NCBI GenBank assembly: GCA_023451825.1
Contig: JAEXYA010000050.1
Coordinates: 62,001-126,000 of the forward strand
From: Pseudomonadota bacterium
Lineage (GTDB): Bacteria; Pseudomonadota; Alphaproteobacteria; Rhizobiales; Xanthobacteraceae
DNA length: 64,000 nt
Direction of reading: 5' to 3'
How positions within the stretch are numbered: position 1 is the first letter of the stretch; the number at the start of each line of letters is the position of its first letter. The notes under the pieces were generated by a model that worked only from the letters and a program-made list of their open reading frames with translations, made no database searches and was not told the DNA's origin. Below, one piece after another: positions 15,011 to 23,605 of this stretch. The translations under genes were made by a program, and so were the position numbers.

Positions 15011-15982
15011 ATGCCGTCATTGACCGAATGGAAAGTGCCGTCCGGCGTGCAGCCGCGCGCGGAAGAGTTTGCTTTCGATCTGGATCGCGCGCTGGATGCC
15101 GTGGTCGGCCTCCATTGCATCATCCCCGAAGACGCCTTCACGGCCGAGACGCTGGGCACCGAGCGCGCCGGCAATGGCGTGCTGATCGATGACGGCCTCA
15201 TCCTCACCATCGGCTATCTGATCACCGAGGCGGAAACTATCTGGGTCCATCTCGGCGACGGCAATGTGGTGCCCGGCACCGTGCTCGGCGTCGACCAGGA
15301 GACGGGCTTCGGGCTGGTCCAGGTGCTTGGCGATATCGATGTCACGCCGCTCAAGCTCGGCAATTCCAGCGCTGCCAAATTCGGCGATCGCGTTCTCATC
15401 GGCGGTGCCGGCGGGCGGACGCGTTCGGTGTCCGGCAAGATTGCCGCAGTGCAGGAATTTGCCGGCTATTGGGAATATCTCATCGATGATGCTTTTTTTA
15501 CGCATCCCGCGCATCCGAACTGGGGCGGCGCGGCGCTGATCGATAGCAAAGGCGAACTGATCGGCATCGGCTCGCTACAGATCGAACGCGAGCATGCCGG
15601 GCAAAACGAGCATCTCAACATGATCGTGCCGATCGACCTGCTGAAGCCGGTGCTCGATGACCTCCGCAAGTTCGGCCGGGTCAACAAGCCCGCGCGGCCG
15701 TGGCTTGGGCTCTATGCCGCGGAGGTCGAGGATAAGGTTGTGGTGGTGGGTATCGCCAAGCGCGGCCCGGCGGCGCGTGCCGAATTGAAGACCGGCGATG
15801 TCATCCTAGCCGTCAATGGCGAGGAGGTCCGGGACTCCGCCGAATTCTACCGCGCGCTCTGGGATCTCGGCACGGCCGGCTGCGACGTGCCACTCACACT
15901 CTATCGGGGTGGCGATACCTTCGACGTGGAACTCGTTTCCACCGATCGCGCCCGAATGATGAAGGCGCCAAGGCTTCACTGA
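15011..15982 (+). CDS. HtrA-like trypsin-fold protein with PDZ domain, catalytic triad lost
   Basis: A 323-residue protein starting at ATG 15011 with GGAG 7 nt upstream. Residues 30-210 follow the S1C/HtrA protease fold and residues about 230-315 form a PDZ domain (PWLGLYAAEVEDKVVVVGI then GDVILAVNGEEV). Where active HtrA has an AHVV histidine this protein has GYLI (Y69); the aspartate position in DQETGF is G99; the serine of GNSGGPL is replaced in PNWGGAAL (W171). It also lacks a signal peptide. It is therefore probably a cytoplasmic binding or scaffold protein rather than a protease. It follows the esterase gene by 89 bp. Confidence 0.8.
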   Translation: MPSLTEWKVPSGVQPRAEEFAFDLDRALDAVVGLHCIIPEDAFTAETLGTERAGNGVLIDDGLILTIGYLITEAETIWVHLGDGNVVPGTVLGVDQETGFGLVQVLGDIDVTPLKLGNSSAAKFGDRVLIGGAGGRTRSVSGKIAAVQEFAGYWEYLIDDAFFTHPAHPNWGGAALIDSKGELIGIGSLQIEREHAGQNEHLNMIVPIDLLKPVLDDLRKFGRVNKPARPWLGLYAAEVEDKVVVVGIAKRGPAARAELKTGDVILAVNGEEVRDSAEFYRALWDLGTAGCDVPLTLYRGGDTFDVELVSTDRARMMKAPRLH

Positions 15983-16015
15983 AAAGGCTCCACTGAAAAA
16001 AGGCTTCACTGAAAA
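15970..16015. repeat. Three short tandem repeats over the HtrA-like gene's stop codon
   Basis: A unit of about 15 bp, AGGCTTCACTGAAAA or close to it, occurs three times in a row starting in the last codons of the HtrA-like gene. Weaker copies continue to about 16042. The stop codon lies inside the first unit, so the array looks like slippage or duplication of the gene's own 3' end. Confidence 0.7.
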
Positions 16016-16042
16016 CAAAGATCGATAGAAAGGCCCTATTGA

Positions 16043-16337
16043 AAAGGCGTATCGAGGCTGACGGGAACCTGTTCGAAACCGAACGATCAGCCTTTCGTCG
16101 TGTAGTAAAATGATCCGATCTCGTGCAGATTTGATCATCAGGTGACCGCCCGCGCGGCGGATGAAGCGATTGTGACCGCCTGTTTCTTAGCTATTGTTGC
16201 AAGCTATCGAAAATAGACAAATATTTCGAAACCGACATGTCGGTGATTCGTATTTGACTCCGTGTTGTTAAATTTCGCGATTAATTCTTTCGTCGTCGTG
16301 GTCGCCGAAAGGGCGCCAATGCCCAACCGAGGTTCAG
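16043..16337. other. AT-richer spacer without a gene
   Basis: This spacer lies before the small zinc-ribbon gene. It has lower GC than its surroundings, especially 16190-16300, and probably holds that gene's promoter. No convincing ORF, RNA gene or named operator was seen. Confidence 0.5.
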
Positions 16338-16553
16338 ATGTCGCATCGTCGGCACAGTAACGATAATATTCGCACCAGCCATCTCAAGTGCGACAGCTGC
16401 CGCACGCGCGTTCAGCTCAAGTCGATCGATCAGTTCGAGGGTTTCGAAACGCGCTCGTTCTCATGCGATCACTGCGGTGCCGTGAAGCTCGTCCGCGTCG
16501 ATCAGCCCGTATTGCAGTGGCAGCAGCGTGTTTGCGATCACACCAGCTGCTGA
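16338..16553 (+). CDS. Small protein with two CxxC pairs (zinc ribbon-like)
   Basis: A 71-residue protein with two cysteine pairs, CDSC at residues 18-21 and CDHC at about 43-46, separated by about 21 residues; this spacing suits a single zinc ribbon. A third pair of cysteines sits at the C-terminus (CDHTSC). Basic residues at the start (SHRRHSND) could contact nucleic acid. The family is not known to me. It stands alone in a low-GC region, facing the copper operon. Confidence 0.6.
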   Translation: MSHRRHSNDNIRTSHLKCDSCRTRVQLKSIDQFEGFETRSFSCDHCGAVKLVRVDQPVLQWQQRVCDHTSC

Positions 16554-16604
16554 TCGGGACCGCGCAGTCGCGCGATCCCGGATAACGGCTCACATGCCGC
16601 TCGC

Positions 16605-17561
16605 TTAGTGAACGTGACCGCCACCGGCGGGAGCCGAAGCGCCGACGGCATTGACGTCGAGATCGATATCGACCTTTCCAGCCTTCTCGAACTGTAGCTG
16701 CGCCTTCACTTTGTCGCCTTTGGCGAACGGCTTTTTCAGATCCATCAGCATCAGGTGATAGCCGCCGGGCTCAAGCTTCACAGTGGCGCCGGGTTTGATC
16801 TCCAGTCCGTCATTGAGCGGGCGCATCTTCATCACGCCATCGGTCACGCTCATCTCATGCACCTCGATTCGGCTGCCGCCGGTGAACGAACCGCCGAGCA
16901 GCCTGTCGCTGCTCTTGCCGTTATTGGTGATGGTGAGATAGCCGCCGGCCACCTTGGCCGCAGGCGGCGTGGCGCGGGTCCACGGCGTCGCGATCATCAG
17001 GTCGCCCGCATGCACCATGCCGGCCATCTGCGCCATCGCATCCCTTGAAGAGGCCGCCGCCAGACGCAGTGCAGGCGCGGGCGATTTCAGGCTGTGCGAA
17101 TCCTGGCCCGCGGCGGGAATCTGTGCCCAGTCTTCCGAACCGTTCTCGCAGGTCTGCAGCGTCGGCAGGTACAGCGGCGCATCTGCTTTCAGCGATGCCG
17201 GTAGATAAGCCGAGAACACGAACTCGTCGTAGAAGTCGTTGTCGAGCTTACCCGTCCAGGAAATCTGCTTGATGCCTTCGGACGCCTTCATGCCATGGAT
17301 GAAGTCGTAACTCTGCGCATACGGGCCCTTCTTGGTCTCGATCAGCCAGCCAGCCTTCGGCATCGGCTTGACGGCAATCATCCCTTCGGGAATCTGCACG
17401 GTGATCTTTGTGGTCGGCGATGCGCCGCAGCCATGCGGCACGGCGAGCACCGCGCGATACGAGCCGCCGATCGTGGCCGTTCCGCTTTGGACGAAGACAT
17501 GAGCGGAAGCTGGCATTGCGGCTGTGCCGAGCGCCATGATGAGCAGCAGGGATCGGTTCAT
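16605..17561 (-). CDS. DUF1775 (YcnI-like) and PCu(A)C copper chaperone fusion
   Basis: A 318-residue periplasmic protein with a signal peptide (1-20, ending PASA). The mature N-terminus begins HVFVQ, the histidine typical of the DUF1775/YcnI copper-binding domain (about 21-170). A second domain (about 200-300) is a PCu(A)C chaperone with the Met/His set EVHEMSVTDGVMKMRP and GGYHLMLMDL. It should bind copper in the periplasm and pass it to cytochrome oxidase assembly or another target. The ATG at 17559-17561 is used; AAAGGA lies 8 nt upstream. It is 47 bp downstream of the TonB receptor in the same operon. Confidence 0.88.
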   Translation of the reverse strand: MNRSLLLIMALGTAAMPASAHVFVQSGTATIGGSYRAVLAVPHGCGASPTTKITVQIPEGMIAVKPMPKAGWLIETKKGPYAQSYDFIHGMKASEGIKQISWTGKLDNDFYDEFVFSAYLPASLKADAPLYLPTLQTCENGSEDWAQIPAAGQDSHSLKSPAPALRLAAASSRDAMAQMAGMVHAGDLMIATPWTRATPPAAKVAGGYLTITNNGKSSDRLLGGSFTGGSRIEVHEMSVTDGVMKMRPLNDGLEIKPGATVKLEPGGYHLMLMDLKKPFAKGDKVKAQLQFEKAGKVDIDLDVNAVGASAPAGGGHVH

Positions 17562-17608
17562 GATGGAATGTCCTTTCGCGAATGGCAGTCTAGCTTGAAT
17601 CGTCATCA

Positions 17609-19813
17609 TCACCACCTTGCTTTGATGCCGGCATAGATGGCGCGGCCGGTGCCGGGTTCAAAAAGCGGTGAAGTTGCGGTCGCCACATTGAGAATGCTGG
17701 CAGACGCGATGTAGCGGGTATCGAGAATGTTGCGCGCCTCGATATAGCCGGAGTAAGTGCCGCCATTATCGACGCCTGCCTTCAGGCCGAGCAATGCATA
17801 GGGCTCGGTCTTCAGCGTATTGGCGCTATCGACGTAATAGGATTCCGGCACCCATTCGACATTGGGGCCGAGATAGAAACCGTTGGCGTGCTTGTAGAGC
17901 AGCTCGGCGCGGAGATAGTGCCGGGGCGCGCCGGGCAGCAGATTGTTGCCGTAGAGCGCATCATTGTCGAAGCGGAAGTCGTTCAGCGTATAGGCCATGT
18001 TGAGCCACAGCCTGTCCGGCTGTGCCGATGCGTCGAACATCCCCTTCAGCACCGCGATGCCGAGGCCGGCTTCGATGCCCTGATGGATGGTGCGATCCGC
18101 ATTCGAGACGTTGCAATTGCCGTTGGAGCTATAGATGCATTGCAGTTCGTCGCGGATGTTGGCCCGGTAGCCGGTCAACTCCCAGGTCAGGTCCGGGCGC
18201 CGGCCGCGGGTACCGACTTCGAAGGTGGTGGCGCGCTGCGGGCGAATGCTCGTGAACGGAATGACGGGATTTCCCGCCCCCGATACACTTTCGCCGAAAC
18301 TCGGCAATTCGGCACTGCGCGACACATTCGCATAGGCCTGCCAGGTCGGATCGATATTCCAGAGCAAGCCGCCCTTCGGGCTCCAGAGATTGAATTCGGT
18401 CTTGCCGGCGCCGGTGCCGAGCAGGACTTCACGTTCGCGCGTGGCGTAGAGGAATTGCGTGCCGCCGACCAGCGCGACGCTCGGGGCCACATAGAACGAA
18501 TTCTCCACATAGACCGAGGTGTTCTTCGACCGGTCGATCGACCAATATGTCAGTCCCCCCCTTTGACCGGCGAGATTGACATATTGCTTGTTGTCGATGC
18601 GGCCGTTGATGACGTTGACGCCGGCGACGAAGACGTTGCGATAGCCGCCGATCTGGCGGTCATCGGTGGAGCGCGCGAAGCCGCCATAGTCCTGATAGGC
18701 GTAGTCCAGATAGGCGAAGATCGGATGCATCAAGTGACGGTCGACGCCGAAAAGCCCGAAATCGATCGTGGTATTGTCCAGGCGGATCGTCGTCTTGTTG
18801 GCGAGGCGCACGGTGTCGATATTGCGCTGATAATCAGAGGCGAGATTGCCGGCCGCGGCGGTCTGTGGCGATGTCAGCGCCGACGTCTTGCTCACCGAGC
18901 CCGGGATGCGCTGCTGCACGCTGTTGGCATTGAGATAGAAGCGCGTTTCGAAATCGGGTGAGAACTGATAGCCGACATTGCCGCTCACACGCGTCGCGGT
19001 GCCCCAGCTGTGGTCGCGAAAGCCGTCTGCCGATTGCGTTGATGCGGTGACAAAACCATCCCATGGGCCATTGGCGCCGCCGGTCGACGCCTGCAATCGA
19101 CGGAAGCCGAACGCGCCCATGTCGAGCGAGACGGCATTGAGCCAGGAATCTTTCAGCGCGCCGTCGCGGCCCGTCGGCGTCACGAAGTTGATGGCGCCGC
19201 CGAGCGAGTTCGCGCCGAAGCGCAGTGCATTGCCGCCCTTGAAGACCTCGACATATTTATACGCGGTCGGATCGATCTCCTGGAAATCGCCATAGCCGTC
19301 CGCGGTATTGATCGGAATGCCGTCCATATAGAGCTGCACGCCGCGCAGATGCGTGTTGCGTGATAGCCCGGAGCCGCGGATCGACAGCCGCGTGTCGTCG
19401 CCCCATTTCGGCTGCGCGAAAACGCCCGGCACGTAATCGAGCACGTCTTTGATCGTGTTGGACGGCGTGGAGTTCTTCCACTGATCTGCCGTCACCAGCG
19501 CGACACCTCCCGGCGTCTGCTGGATCTCGCGCAGGGCTTGCTGTGCGGTCAAAACAGTAAGAGAGCCGGGCACGGCGGTCGCAGCGGCGGCTGCCGGCGT
19601 TGTCGATGGCGCCGCGCTGCTGCGCGCCGTGCGGGCGTTGGGCGCAGTTTGACGCGGCTTGCGCGTTGTCGAGGCACGTTGCTGCGCAGGCGCGTCAACG
19701 GTGACCGCCGGAAGCGATGTGGATGGGGCCGATTGGGCCGATACCACGCTCGGAATGAGCGTGGCCGCGGATGCCAGCAAAATGCCGTGCAGCCGCGAGG
19801 ATACGGAAAACAT
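17609..19813 (-). CDS. TonB-dependent outer membrane receptor, probably for copper
   Basis: A 734-residue receptor with a signal peptide (ending VVSAQ), a Pro/Thr/Ala-rich spacer containing LPAVTVDAP, a plug domain (about 105-235, with IKDVLDYVPGVFAQPKW and LSIRGSGLSRN), and a 22-strand-type barrel ending in an aromatic-basic tail (GIKARW). Its place between DUF2946 and DUF1775-PCuAC genes points to copper or a copper chelate as the ligand rather than iron; this is an inference from context. I use the ATG at 19811-19813; a GTG at 19828 is the alternative. Confidence 0.85.
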   Translation of the reverse strand: MFSVSSRLHGILLASAATLIPSVVSAQSAPSTSLPAVTVDAPAQQRASTTRKPRQTAPNARTARSSAAPSTTPAAAAATAVPGSLTVLTAQQALREIQQTPGGVALVTADQWKNSTPSNTIKDVLDYVPGVFAQPKWGDDTRLSIRGSGLSRNTHLRGVQLYMDGIPINTADGYGDFQEIDPTAYKYVEVFKGGNALRFGANSLGGAINFVTPTGRDGALKDSWLNAVSLDMGAFGFRRLQASTGGANGPWDGFVTASTQSADGFRDHSWGTATRVSGNVGYQFSPDFETRFYLNANSVQQRIPGSVSKTSALTSPQTAAAGNLASDYQRNIDTVRLANKTTIRLDNTTIDFGLFGVDRHLMHPIFAYLDYAYQDYGGFARSTDDRQIGGYRNVFVAGVNVINGRIDNKQYVNLAGQRGGLTYWSIDRSKNTSVYVENSFYVAPSVALVGGTQFLYATREREVLLGTGAGKTEFNLWSPKGGLLWNIDPTWQAYANVSRSAELPSFGESVSGAGNPVIPFTSIRPQRATTFEVGTRGRRPDLTWELTGYRANIRDELQCIYSSNGNCNVSNADRTIHQGIEAGLGIAVLKGMFDASAQPDRLWLNMAYTLNDFRFDNDALYGNNLLPGAPRHYLRAELLYKHANGFYLGPNVEWVPESYYVDSANTLKTEPYALLGLKAGVDNGGTYSGYIEARNILDTRYIASASILNVATATSPLFEPGTGRAIYAGIKARW

Positions 19814-19883
19814 GAGGTGAAACTCCACCGGGATTGAACTGAATACGCACGCGCAGATGCGCGGCGTGAGGCGTCGTGGGACG

Positions 19884-20264
19884 TCAGCTCAGCTGCGGCG
19901 GTGCGCGGGCCCGGTGGTCGGAGGTCGCCTGTTCCGCGACGATACGTGCGTCGGGCGTGGCAATCGGCGCGATCGCGATGGCGATGCGCGAGATGGAGAA
20001 AGTGGCGACGGCCGGCGGGGCGCCGGGCGCATGCGTACCGACGCAGAGCGGGCAATGTACGGCCGGCGCAGTGGTCTTGCCGCTGCCGTCGGGAGAGGCC
20101 GCGAGATCGGGATGGGTGAGGCAGAGCTCGAGGGCTGCGGCCTGGGCTGCCGGCGGGATCGACGCGAGCACGAGGCTCGACAGCACGACATTGAGCACAA
20201 GCGCATAGACCGCGGCCAAAGAAGCCACGGCGCCAAACCAGCGTTTGCGCGATCCATGTGTCAC
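19884..20264 (-). CDS. DUF2946 family protein
   Basis: A 126-residue protein with an N-terminal membrane anchor or signal (VASLAAVYALVLNVVLSSL) and the DUF2946 core, including CLTHPD and the conserved HCPLC motif at about residues 70-74 that is likely to bind a metal. It is the first gene of a three-gene minus-strand operon with the TonB receptor and the PCuAC fusion. Family members commonly co-occur with copper uptake genes. Its role may be periplasmic copper binding. The start ATG is at 20262-20264. Confidence 0.78.
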   Translation of the reverse strand: MTHGSRKRWFGAVASLAAVYALVLNVVLSSLVLASIPPAAQAAALELCLTHPDLAASPDGSGKTTAPAVHCPLCVGTHAPGAPPAVATFSISRIAIAIAPIATPDARIVAEQATSDHRARAPPQLS

Positions 20265-20363
20265 GGGTGCAGTCCTCGCCCCATGGTTAGCATGGGGGAG
20301 GGAACTGTCAAAGGCAGTAGATCAAAACTCCGTCCCTCTCGCTTGAACGCAATTGCGTTCAAG

Positions 20364-20472
20364 CGGGGTGAGGAGCGCGCCACTTGGCGCGCGTCTCGAA
20401 CCATGACATCGCCGGGCTCCGAGCTTGCGGCCATCCTTCGAGACGCCGCTGCGCGGCTCCTCAGGATGAGGG
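20364..20472. repeat. Palindromic intergenic repeat, family A copy 2
   Basis: Inverted orientation relative to copy 1: it starts GTGAGGAGCGCGCC and ends CTCCTCAGGATGAGGG. The outer left arm is disrupted by a small separate hairpin (20342-20363, CTTGAACGC/GCGTTCAAG), so this copy is partly degenerate. It lies between the copper operon and the cation efflux gene. Confidence 0.85.
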
Positions 20473-20479
20473 AAGAGCT

Positions 20480-21367
20480 TCACAGCACCACGATCCCCGA
20501 ATGCTTCGCCTTGTCATCGGGCTCCACATGGATCGTGATCAGCGCTTCGCCGATCTCGGCGCGGATGGCCTGTTCCAGATTGTCGCAGATATCGTGTGCG
20601 GCGCTCACGGTAGTGGTTCCTGCCACCACGAGATGGAAATCGATAAAGGTCATGCTGCCGGCGCGGCGGGTGCGCAGGTCATGCGCTTCGATCGCGCCGA
20701 TGGCATGGGCCGAGATCGTCTGCTTGATGGTGGCGAGCGTCGATGGCTCCAGCGCTTCGTCCATCAGGCCGCTGAGCGACTCCTTCATCAAGCCCCAGCC
20801 GGCCCACAGAATATTCAGCGCCACCAGCGCCGCGAGGATCGGGTCGAGCACAGCGATGCCCGACAGCGCCGCAACGGCAACACCGGCCAGCACGCCGAGC
20901 GACGACACCACGTCGGTCATCAGGTGGCGGCCGTCGGCAATCAGTGCGGGCGAGCGTCGCGCCCGGCCGTTCTTGATCAGCAGCCAGGCCCATCCGGTAT
21001 TGATGATGGTGGCAGCGCCGTTGACGGCGAGGCCGAGCCAGGGCGTGTCGAGCTTGCGCGGTTCGAGATAGGAGAAATAAGCCTCACGCAGAATCAGGAT
21101 CGCCGCGAGCACGATCAGCACGCCTTCGAGCACGGCCGAAAAATACTCGGCCTTGTGATGGCCGTAGGGATGTTCGTCGTCGGCAGGCTTCGCGCTGAGG
21201 CTGATCGCGAGAAAGGCAACGAAGGCCGTCACGACATTGACGATGCTTTCGATCGCGTCCGACAGCAGCGCCACGCTGCCGGTGAGATGATAGGCCCAGT
21301 ATTTCAAACCGAGCACGATCAAGCCAACGGCAATACTGCCTTGCGCAAGATTGCGAACGCTTGTCAT
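20480..21367 (-). CDS. Cation diffusion facilitator (CDF) transporter
   Basis: A 295-residue CDF family exporter with six membrane segments. The first metal site is visible in SVALLSDAIESIVN (residues about 31-44) and the second half in GRHLMTDVVSSLGV, the H-x3-D pattern that commonly indicates zinc with possible cadmium, iron or cobalt. A cytoplasmic domain follows from about residue 210 (HDLRTRRAG ... FHLVV). It exports divalent cations using the proton gradient. No regulator lies beside it. It starts at the ATG 21365-21367. Confidence 0.9.
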   Translation of the reverse strand: MTSVRNLAQGSIAVGLIVLGLKYWAYHLTGSVALLSDAIESIVNVVTAFVAFLAISLSAKPADDEHPYGHHKAEYFSAVLEGVLIVLAAILILREAYFSYLEPRKLDTPWLGLAVNGAATIINTGWAWLLIKNGRARRSPALIADGRHLMTDVVSSLGVLAGVAVAALSGIAVLDPILAALVALNILWAGWGLMKESLSGLMDEALEPSTLATIKQTISAHAIGAIEAHDLRTRRAGSMTFIDFHLVVAGTTTVSAAHDICDNLEQAIRAEIGEALITIHVEPDDKAKHSGIVVL

Positions 21368-21497
21368 GTGAAGTCTCGTCGTGATGGAAGTGCCGGCGGC
21401 GGCGCGGCCCGTGCTCTAGACCGCGTACGGACGAGATGCAAGCCGGCGTGATATAGCTGCAACTGCTTCGCATTATGATGCGCAAAACGAATGTGTA

Positions 21498-21576
21498 GTA
21501 GGATGGGTCGAGCGCAACGATACCCATCACATCAAGCGCATGAGATGATGGGTATCGCTGTGCTCGGCACATCCTA
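21498..21576. repeat. Palindromic intergenic repeat, family F copy 1
   Basis: A 79-bp palindrome starting GTAGGATGGGT and ending CACATCCTA, with an inner GATACCCATC/GATGGGTATC stem. A relative lies at 56611-56694. It occupies the 442-bp gap between the CDF and L,D-transpeptidase genes; the rest of that gap shows no gene. Confidence 0.8.
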
Positions 21577-21809
21577 AGGCCGCTGCCACCTGCAATGACA
21601 CGCATTCGCGTTGATCGACCGTTCCGGCGACATCACAGCTTGAGGTAATGGCGCGGCAACGCGCCGCTGTGGCTCTCTCGTCACAGCCATCGGCAAAATG
21701 CCCATTTGCGCCTGTTCCATGCCCGGATGACGCGCTCTTGAGCCTGCGATCCGCAGCCAGCCCTGTATGACAACGGTGTCGCCTCGCGCGGGCGGGTTCG
21801 TAATCGGGA

Positions 21810-22490
21810 ATGGAAATGACAGGTTTGGGTGGATCGCGCTGGCCGCGTCTTGTGGCGCTTTTTGTTTTGCCGGCTTTGCTGGCGGGGTGCGCCGGCAGCG
21901 GCGGGATGATGTCGGCAGGTCTTGGCGGTTCGTCCTCGAAATATGCGGAAGTGATTGACGGCGGCCACACGCTGCCTGCCATCGATGTCTCCGGCATCGA
22001 TCCGGCGATGCTGCGCCAGCGTGTCGATTACCGCACGCGAGAATCCGTCGGCACCGTCGTGGTCGATACCGCCGCGCGTCATCTCTATCTCATCGAAGGC
22101 GACGGCAAGGCGATGCGCTATGGCATCGGCGTCGGCAAAGCGGGCCTCGCTTTCGCCGGCAGCGCCACCATCCGGCGCAAGGCGGAATGGCCGCATTGGA
22201 GCCCGACCGAGAACATGATGAATCGCGAGCCGGCGCGCTATCGCCATCTCGCCAGCGGCATGGCCGGTGGTCTCGAAAATCCGCTCGGGCCGCGCGCGAT
22301 GTACCTCTATCAGGGTGACCGCGACACCATGTTCCGTATCCATGGCACCACCGAGCCCGAGACCATCGGCACCGCCGTGTCCAGCGGCTGCATCCGCCTG
22401 ATGAACCAGGACGTCATCGATCTCTACAATCGCGTGAAGATCGGCAGCCGCGTGGTGGTGATCCAGGGCGGCCGGGGCGCGGAGTCGTAA
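21810..22490 (+). CDS. L,D-transpeptidase (YkuD) lipoprotein
   Basis: A 226-residue protein with a lipoprotein signal (LPALLAGC, lipidated Cys27) and a YkuD domain at about residues 85-220. The catalytic motif is complete: HGTTEPETIG followed by SSGCIRL, with the active cysteine in SSGC. It should form 3-3 peptidoglycan cross-links or attach proteins to the wall from the periplasmic face. The start is ATG 21810, with a second ATG two codons on. It is a single gene ahead of gluQ. Confidence 0.9.
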   Translation: MEMTGLGGSRWPRLVALFVLPALLAGCAGSGGMMSAGLGGSSSKYAEVIDGGHTLPAIDVSGIDPAMLRQRVDYRTRESVGTVVVDTAARHLYLIEGDGKAMRYGIGVGKAGLAFAGSATIRRKAEWPHWSPTENMMNREPARYRHLASGMAGGLENPLGPRAMYLYQGDRDTMFRIHGTTEPETIGTAVSSGCIRLMNQDVIDLYNRVKIGSRVVVIQGGRGAES

Positions 22491-22614
22491 CCACAACCAG
22501 TATGTGAGGTCTCGAACGGCAGGTATCGACCGATATCTGCCGTTTTGCTTTGAAAAGGCTTCTGCTTACAACGCTTCTCGTCCGCTACCGCCGATCGGTG
22601 GTAGGGATTTGAGC

Positions 22615-23499
22615 ATGAACCAGCCGCCCGTCTTCCGTTTCGCGCCGAGCCCGAACGGCTATCTCCATCTCGGCCATGCCTATTCAGCGCTGCTGAATGC
22701 CGATCTGGCGCGACAGGCGGGTGGCCGCCTGCTGCTGCGGATTGAGGACATCGACATCACCCGATGCCGGCCGGAATACGAGCAGGCGATCTATGAGGAT
22801 CTGGCCTGGCTCGGCATCACTTGGGAGACGCCCGTACGGCGGCAGTCCGATCATCTCGATGCCTATGTCGCTGCTTGCGACCGGCTAGCCGCAATGGGGC
22901 TGCTCTATCCCAGTTTCGAGAGCCGGACCGAGATTGCGCGGCTGGTGGCGGCCGAGGAAGCAAAGGGCCCATGGCCACGCGATCCCGATGGCGCGCCGCT
23001 CTATCCCGGTACGGCGAAGTCGCTCTCTGCCGATGAAGTGGCTGCGTTGAAACGATCCGGCGCGCCGATGGCGCTGCGGCTCGACATGGCTGCCGCCATC
23101 GAGACGATCGGCGCGCTGGCTTGGCAGGAGTGCGGCTGTGGCCCTGATGGTGAGACCGGCGAGGTCGCCGCGCGGCCGGAAGCCTGGGGCGATGTGATCC
23201 TGGCCCGCAAGGAAGTGCCCACCAGCTATCACCTCTCGGTGGTGATCGACGATGCGCTGCAGGGCGTTACCGATGTGGTTCGTGGCCAGGATCTGTTCTG
23301 GTCCACCAGCGTGCATCGGCTGCTGCAGGCATTGCTCGGATTGCCCGTCCCGATCTATCGCCACCATGCGCTGTTGCGCGACGAGGCGGGGGCAAAGCTT
23401 GCGAAATCGATCGCGTCCACCAGCTTGCGCGCATTGCGGGCGGACGGCGTGTCGCCTGCGGATATTCGCCGTTTGGTCGGACTGCCGCCGCAACGGTGA
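22615..23499 (+). CDS. gluQ: Glutamyl-Q tRNA(Asp) synthetase
   Basis: A 294-residue class I synthetase fragment resembling the catalytic half of glutamyl-tRNA synthetase without an anticodon-binding domain. It shows FAPSPNGYLHLGHAYSAL (HIGH motif as HLGH) and AKLAKS (KMSKS equivalent), with the LRIEDIDITRCRPEY block of the GluQ family. It charges glutamate onto queuosine at tRNA-Asp position 34. The zinc ligands of the family are partly visible (ECGCGPDG). The start ATG at 22615 is chosen over the long N-terminal extension from 22504. Confidence 0.93.
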   Translation: MNQPPVFRFAPSPNGYLHLGHAYSALLNADLARQAGGRLLLRIEDIDITRCRPEYEQAIYEDLAWLGITWETPVRRQSDHLDAYVAACDRLAAMGLLYPSFESRTEIARLVAAEEAKGPWPRDPDGAPLYPGTAKSLSADEVAALKRSGAPMALRLDMAAAIETIGALAWQECGCGPDGETGEVAARPEAWGDVILARKEVPTSYHLSVVIDDALQGVTDVVRGQDLFWSTSVHRLLQALLGLPVPIYRHHALLRDEAGAKLAKSIASTSLRALRADGVSPADIRRLVGLPPQR

Positions 23500-23605
23500 C
23501 CGCTCACTCTGTGACCTGAATGAGGTTATCCAGACGTCGATCGGGCCAGCGGCGTGACTCTGCCCGGTCCACCATGTCATGCTGCAAAAGACGGGTGGAC
23601 ATCCA

